8,478 bases of DNA from GCA-2699445 sp032127075 (GTDB taxonomy: Bacteria; Actinomycetota; Actinomycetes; S36-B12; GCA-2699445). Positions 5,427 to 8,478 of this stretch are shown piece after piece. The stretch covers positions 1 to 8,478 of the forward strand of contig JAQAZZ010000095.1 in NCBI GenBank assembly GCA_032127075.1, read 5' to 3'. The translations under genes were made by a program, and so were the position numbers. Under the pieces are notes generated by a model. It did not search any database. It was not told the DNA's origin and worked only from the letters and a program-made list of their open reading frames with translations. Every line of letters begins with the position of its first letter. Positions within the stretch are counted from its first letter, which is position 1.

Positions 5427-7145
5427 GTGGCATCTGTGTCCAACGGGCTGATCGGACGTCTCGGTCTCTTCGGCGGTCTCCGCCCCTACCGGGGCTCATC
5501 GGTGACCGCGGACGTCACGGCTGGCCTCTCGCTGGCGGCGGTGGCGATCCCCGCTGGACTCGGTATCGCGAAGATCGCAGGCCTGCCCCCTGAGACCGGG
5601 CTGTACACCTGTTTGCTGCCGGTGCTGCTCTTTGCGTTGATCGCCTCCAGCCGGCGCCTTGTGGTCGGTGCCGACTCCGCGACGGCAGCCATCAGCGCTG
5701 CTGCCGTGGGAGCTCTGGCCGTTGATTCGCCGGAGACGTTCTTCGCCCTGAGCTCCATCCTCGCGGTGATGACGGGGATCATGCTCCTGGTGGCTGGCCG
5801 GCTCGGACTGGGCTTCCTGTCGGATTTCCTGTCCCGGTCGGTGTTGGCGGGCTTCCTCACCGGCGTGGGCATCCAGATCGCCATCGGGCAGGTCCACGGC
5901 ATTCTCGGCGTGGATGGTAGCGGCGATACGACGTGGGGGAAGCTCGTCACCACCGCCTCCAACGTGCTCGAGACGAACGTGGCCGACCTGATCATCGGCG
6001 TCACCGTTATTGCCGTGATCCTCATCCTCGGCAAGGTCGCACCCAAGGTTCCGGGGCCGTTGCTCGCGGTCGGCGGCAGCATGTTCGCCTCTTGGGCGCT
6101 GGACTTTCAGGGGCGCTTCGACGTCGACATGGTGGGCGCCCTGCCGTCGGGCCTGCCGTCGTTCGGCCTTCCCACGGCTCCGCTGGGAGATGTCCTGGCA
6201 CTGGTGCCCACGGCGCTGGTGATCCTGCTCGTCCAGGTGGGCCAGAGCGTCTCAACCGCCAGTGCGTTCGCCGCACAGCACGACGACCGCCACGACGCCA
6301 ACAAGGACCTGTACGGATTGGCGGCTGCCAACTTCGGCGCCGGATTCTTCTCGTCCTTCGTGGTGAACGGCTCGCCCAGCAAGACCGCGGTCTCCGACCG
6401 AGCGGGTACTCGTTCCCAGCTTGCGATGGTTGTACTTGCGCTTATCACGATCCCGGTGCTGCTGCTGCTGACGGGGACCTTCGACTACATGCCTGCCTCG
6501 ACGCTGGCAGCCGTTGTGTTCGTCATCGGCCTTCAGCTCATGAAGCTCGACACGCTGAAGTACCTGTACAACCTCCCCGGTCACCGGGGCGAATGGCGCG
6601 TCGCGGTCAGCACCGCTGCATTCGTCGCCATCGTCGGCGTCGGCGGCGGAATCCTGTGGGCGATCGTCGCCTCGATCATCCACAACCTGACCCATACCGC
6701 CCGGCCGAGCAACTCCGTGCTCACCGTCGACAAGGCCAAGAAGCGGCACGACAACCTGATCGAGCCGGGGCTGCAGACCCGCCCGGGGCTGATCGTCTAC
6801 CGGTTCGCCGCCAACCTCTTCTACGCCAACGCCCCCCGCCTCGTCGAGGATGTCCGAACTCTCGTCAACAGCGCCCCGGACCCGTTGCGGATCTTCGTCT
6901 TGGACGCCTCGGAGATCCACACGGTGGACTGGACGTCGGCTGAGGCGCTGCGCAAGGTCATCGCCAACGTGCAACGGCACGATGCGCGGTTCATGATCGC
7001 CCGGTTGCCCGACGAGACCCGCAGCGTGATGGACTACTACGGTGTCACCGAGATGATCGGGGAGGACGGCTACCTCGACACTGTCCGCAAGGCGCTGAAG
7101 TTCTTCAAGAAACAGGGCTTCTCGGTTCCCGTGAACCCGGAGTGA
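5427..7145 (+). CDS. SulP/SLC26-family anion transporter with C-terminal STAS domain
   Basis: A 572-residue inner-membrane transporter, typical SulP length. The membrane part (about residues 25-425) starts with DVTAGLSLAAVAIPAGLGIAKIAGLPPETGLYT, the characteristic SulP N-terminal signature, followed by hydrophobic segments near 60-80, 105-127, 138-160, 186-205, 255-272, 332-350, 358-375 and 393-418. The core loop reads FVVNGSPSKTAVSDRAGTRSQL (311-332), equivalent to the family's S-x-S-R-[ST]-A...AGA[RK]T region. A cytoplasmic STAS domain follows (about 445-565; LIVYRFAANLFYANA, FVLDASEIHTVDWTSAEALRKV). At the position where SpoIIAA-type STAS domains have D-S-[ST]-G, this one has D501-W-T-S. 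SulP proteins carry sulfate, bicarbonate, C4-dicarboxylates or other anions, usually with Na+ or H+; the substrate is not decidable here. No cysteine-biosynthesis or carbonic-anhydrase gene is adjacent. It is divergent from the DJ-1/SRPBCC gene. Confidence 0.93.
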   Translation: MASVSNGLIGRLGLFGGLRPYRGSSVTADVTAGLSLAAVAIPAGLGIAKIAGLPPETGLYTCLLPVLLFALIASSRRLVVGADSATAAISAAAVGALAVDSPETFFALSSILAVMTGIMLLVAGRLGLGFLSDFLSRSVLAGFLTGVGIQIAIGQVHGILGVDGSGDTTWGKLVTTASNVLETNVADLIIGVTVIAVILILGKVAPKVPGPLLAVGGSMFASWALDFQGRFDVDMVGALPSGLPSFGLPTAPLGDVLALVPTALVILLVQVGQSVSTASAFAAQHDDRHDANKDLYGLAAANFGAGFFSSFVVNGSPSKTAVSDRAGTRSQLAMVVLALITIPVLLLLTGTFDYMPASTLAAVVFVIGLQLMKLDTLKYLYNLPGHRGEWRVAVSTAAFVAIVGVGGGILWAIVASIIHNLTHTARPSNSVLTVDKAKKRHDNLIEPGLQTRPGLIVYRFAANLFYANAPRLVEDVRTLVNSAPDPLRIFVLDASEIHTVDWTSAEALRKVIANVQRHDARFMIARLPDETRSVMDYYGVTEMIGEDGYLDTVRKALKFFKKQGFSVPVNPE

Positions 7146-7205
7146 TCCCAAGGGGTCCAGCTCGGCGCAACGAGTTGCGGGATGCCCCCTCCGGCGGCAG
7201 ATTGC

Positions 7206-7223
7206 GGCGCCCCACGGGGCGTC
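7206..7223. terminator. GC-rich hairpin between the SulP and lipoprotein genes
   Basis: CGCCC (7208-7212) pairs with GGGCG (7217-7221) around a CACG loop. The stem can extend by a G-U and a G-C pair to 7206-7223. No T-run follows, so it may be a weak or Rho-assisted terminator, or only a structured leader. It sits ahead of the -10 candidate of the lipoprotein gene, consistent with ending SulP transcription. Confidence 0.3.
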
Positions 7224-7249
7224 GGATAGGGCGGGATCCCGGGTCGGGC

Positions 7250-7255
7250 TATGCT
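7250..7255 (+). promoter_or_regulatory. Putative -10 element (TATGCT) for the lipoprotein gene
   Basis: TATGCT in the context GGCTATGCTCGTATCC is the best sigma-A-like -10 in the 146-bp gap after SulP. It would give a start near 7262 and a leader of about 30 bases before GTG 7292. No clear -35 is seen. A GGA at 7283-7285 is the only ribosome-binding candidate and is weak. Confidence 0.4.
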
Positions 7256-7291
7256 CGTATCCGTCGCCTTCCCCCGAAGAATGGATCGTCC

Positions 7292-8263
7292 GTGCAGTTT
7301 CGTCGTGCAGCAGTCCTCGCAGCAGTGGGATTGGCCCTGACAGCCTGTTCGACCTCGACGGCGGGGGAGTCTTCGGACTCCGGCGCCACCTCCGACGCCG
7401 CGACCGCCGAGTCTCCCGGCACCGCGGCGAGCCCCACCCCGACACCGGAACCCCCGCCGGAACTGCCTGGCGGCGGTCGAGAGATCTTCCCCGACTACCG
7501 GCTGGTGGGCTACTCCGGGATCAAGGGCGATGTGAACCGCGACTTGGGGCGACTGACCGGCGACCTCGACGCTGTCTGTCGGGAGATCAAGCGGGTCGGG
7601 AAGGACTACGCCCGGGGCCGCAAGGTCATGCCCATCTTCGAGATGATCACCGTCGTGGTGCACGGAACGCCGCAGGCGGACGGCACCTACCGCAGCCGCC
7701 GCCCGAAATCAGAAGTCCGCGAATACTTGAAAGCCGCCCGCAAGTGCGATGGGCTGCTGCTGCTCAACATCCAGCCGGGCCGCTCGGAGTTCATGCCGGA
7801 GATGAAGTACTACGAGAACTTCCTGCGTATGCCCGACGTCGGCGTCGCGCTGGACCCCGAGTGGGCCATGGACCCCGGTGAAGTCCCCGGGGTGAACCTC
7901 GGCCGGTCCGACGGCCCCGAGCTCAACCGGGCCGCGAAGTACCTGGCGAACATCGTGGCGGAGGAGAACCTTCCGGAGAAGGTGATGGTGTTCCACCAGT
8001 TCAACCTCGCCGCGGTGGAGAACCTCAAGGGGTTGAAGCCGCACGAGGGTGTGGCCCTGGTGCGCTCTATCGACGGTCTAGGCGGGCCGCAGCTCAAGAT
8101 CGATGAGTACAACACCCTGAAGAAGGGCCAGCCCAAGTACATCCATCCCGGGTTCAAGCTGTTCTACAAAGAGGACACGAATCCGCCGTGGGGCAGCCGG
8201 CTGATGACGCCCGCGGAGGTGATGCGGCTGAAGCCGCGCCCGGAGTACATCCTGTACGAGTGA
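7292..8263 (+). CDS. Putative secreted lipoprotein of unknown function, barrel-like domain
   Basis: A 323-residue predicted lipoprotein. The N terminus MQFRRAAVLAAVGLALTAC has two arginines, a hydrophobic core and a lipobox (LTAC), so Cys19 should be lipidated and the protein anchored on the outer face of the membrane. Residues 20-62 are a Ser/Thr/Ala then Pro-rich low-complexity spacer. The folded part (63-323) alternates short hydrophobic strands and amphipathic helices: KVMPIFEMITVVV, CDGLLLLNIQPG, VGVALDPEW, KVMVFHQFN, GVALVRSIDGLG and FKLFYKED. This pattern, with acidic residues at strand ends (E117, D188, E190, D261, D295), suggests a (beta/alpha) barrel like a glycoside-hydrolase-type fold; that is inference, as I recognise no named family. 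C96 and C152 could form a disulfide. GTG 7292 is chosen because it starts the signal peptide; the frame extends to 7142 but that part is Arg-rich and would ruin the signal. Confidence 0.85.
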   Translation: MQFRRAAVLAAVGLALTACSTSTAGESSDSGATSDAATAESPGTAASPTPTPEPPPELPGGGREIFPDYRLVGYSGIKGDVNRDLGRLTGDLDAVCREIKRVGKDYARGRKVMPIFEMITVVVHGTPQADGTYRSRRPKSEVREYLKAARKCDGLLLLNIQPGRSEFMPEMKYYENFLRMPDVGVALDPEWAMDPGEVPGVNLGRSDGPELNRAAKYLANIVAEENLPEKVMVFHQFNLAAVENLKGLKPHEGVALVRSIDGLGGPQLKIDEYNTLKKGQPKYIHPGFKLFYKEDTNPPWGSRLMTPAEVMRLKPRPEYILYE

Positions 8264-8270
8264 CGGCTGC

Positions 8271-8288
8271 CACGGCATGCTGGCCGTG
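8271..8288. terminator. Hairpin after the lipoprotein gene (first of a tandem pair)
   Basis: CACGGC (8271-8276) and GCCGTG (8283-8288) form a perfect 6-bp stem with a 6-base loop, beginning 7 bases after the lipoprotein stop codon. The downstream plus-strand sequence is only mildly T-rich (GTTGGTTT), so it would be a non-canonical terminator. Confidence 0.45.
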
Positions 8289-8302
8289 AGTCGGGTTGGT
8301 TT

Positions 8303-8320
8303 CCGGACCTGCCGGTCCGG
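8303..8320. terminator. Strong GC hairpin between convergent genes (second of a tandem pair)
   Basis: CCGGACC (8303-8309) and GGTCCGG (8314-8320) form a perfect 7-bp stem with a TGCC loop. It directly abuts the stop codon of the minus-strand gene at 8321. Lying between convergent genes, it is placed to act on both strands. No long T-run is present on either side. Confidence 0.55.
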
Positions 8321-8478
8321 TCAGGCCGAGTCGGGTTCGGGGCGGCGTGCCCCCTCCAGGATCTCGTCGGCTTCGACCTGCGCTTCATGACCCAACACCG
8401 TGAGGTCGAGAACCCGACTGCGCTCCCCGACGATTGCGTCCCAGCCGATGATCGACTGGTCGACCACGGCGTCGTTGT
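8321..8478 (-). CDS. C-terminal fragment of a hexapeptide-repeat protein, possibly a sugar-nucleotide transferase (5' end outside window)
   Basis: Reading the minus strand from the window edge, 52 codons are open to a TGA at 8323-8321. The visible protein runs NDAVVDQSIIGWDAIVGERSRVLDL, then TVLGHEAQVEADEILEGARRPEPDSA. The spaced small and hydrophobic positions (VVDQSIIGWDAIVGERSRV...TVLG) resemble the left-handed beta-helix at the C terminus of NDP-sugar pyrophosphorylases such as mannose-1-phosphate guanylyltransferase, where the helix follows the catalytic Rossmann-like domain. The catalytic part is not in the window, so another hexapeptide acyl- or nucleotidyltransferase is equally possible. 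It converges on the lipoprotein gene with two hairpins between. That it is coding is well supported by codon bias and the clean stop; the function is tentative. Confidence 0.6.
   Translation of the reverse strand, partial: NDAVVDQSIIGWDAIVGERSRVLDLTVLGHEAQVEADEILEGARRPEPDSA

Noticed and set aside
5279..5443. 55-residue N-terminal extension of the DJ-1/SRPBCC frame
   Set aside because: It crosses the divergent promoter region and the SulP start, and the DJ-1 fold begins directly at the ATG at 5278.
6252..7445. 397-codon minus-strand frame opposite the SulP 3' half and the intergenic region
   Set aside because: Its product is Arg/Asp/Gly/His-rich with no domain, and it runs against a clear membrane protein and STAS domain.

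Overview
This is a high-GC actinobacterial chromosome segment, most likely from a Mycobacterium/Mycolicibacterium or a close relative. The evidence is strong G/C bias at third codon positions, a 13E12-type DUF222/HNH protein, a perfect mycobacterial LexA (SOS) box of the form TCGAAC-N4-GTTCGA, and TAnnnT -10 elements placed 6-7 nt before start codons, as in the leaderless mRNAs common in mycobacteria. No IS element, prophage, CRISPR array, tRNA or rRNA is visible.

Layout, left to right. (1) Plus strand, 1-1679: the C-terminal part of an Lrp/AsnC-type regulator, coupled by an ATGA stop/start overlap to a PLP-dependent class III aminotransferase. (2) Minus strand, 1689-5278: a 13E12-family DUF222/HNH protein that converges on the aminotransferase with 9 bp between stop codons, a Gfo/Idh/MocA oxidoreductase, and a two-domain protein joining a DJ-1/PfpI domain to an AHSA1-like SRPBCC domain. 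Each of the three has its own -10-like element just upstream of the start codon, so they look like three separate units rather than one operon. (3) Plus strand, 5427-8263, divergent from the previous group: a SulP-family anion transporter with a C-terminal STAS domain, then a secreted lipoprotein of unknown function with its own putative promoter. (4) Right edge, minus strand: the last ~52 codons of a protein that may be a sugar-nucleotide transferase with hexapeptide repeats, separated from the lipoprotein gene by two GC-rich hairpins.

The most notable signal is the promoter of the 13E12 gene (about 3012-3050, minus strand). Three elements are stacked there: a match to the RecA-independent (PafBC-type) DNA-damage promoter consensus with the exact N8 spacing to a TAGAAT -10; a perfect LexA box overlapping the end of that -10; and an ATG inside the LexA box exactly where transcription should begin. 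This predicts a leaderless, dual-controlled DNA-damage promoter for a putative HNH nuclease. The next most interesting items are the DJ-1/PfpI-SRPBCC fusion and the uncharacterised lipoprotein.

Apart from the Lrp-aminotransferase pair, the neighbouring genes do not form an obvious pathway. The window reads as ordinary mycobacterial accessory-metabolic chromosome with one DNA-damage-responsive gene in it.
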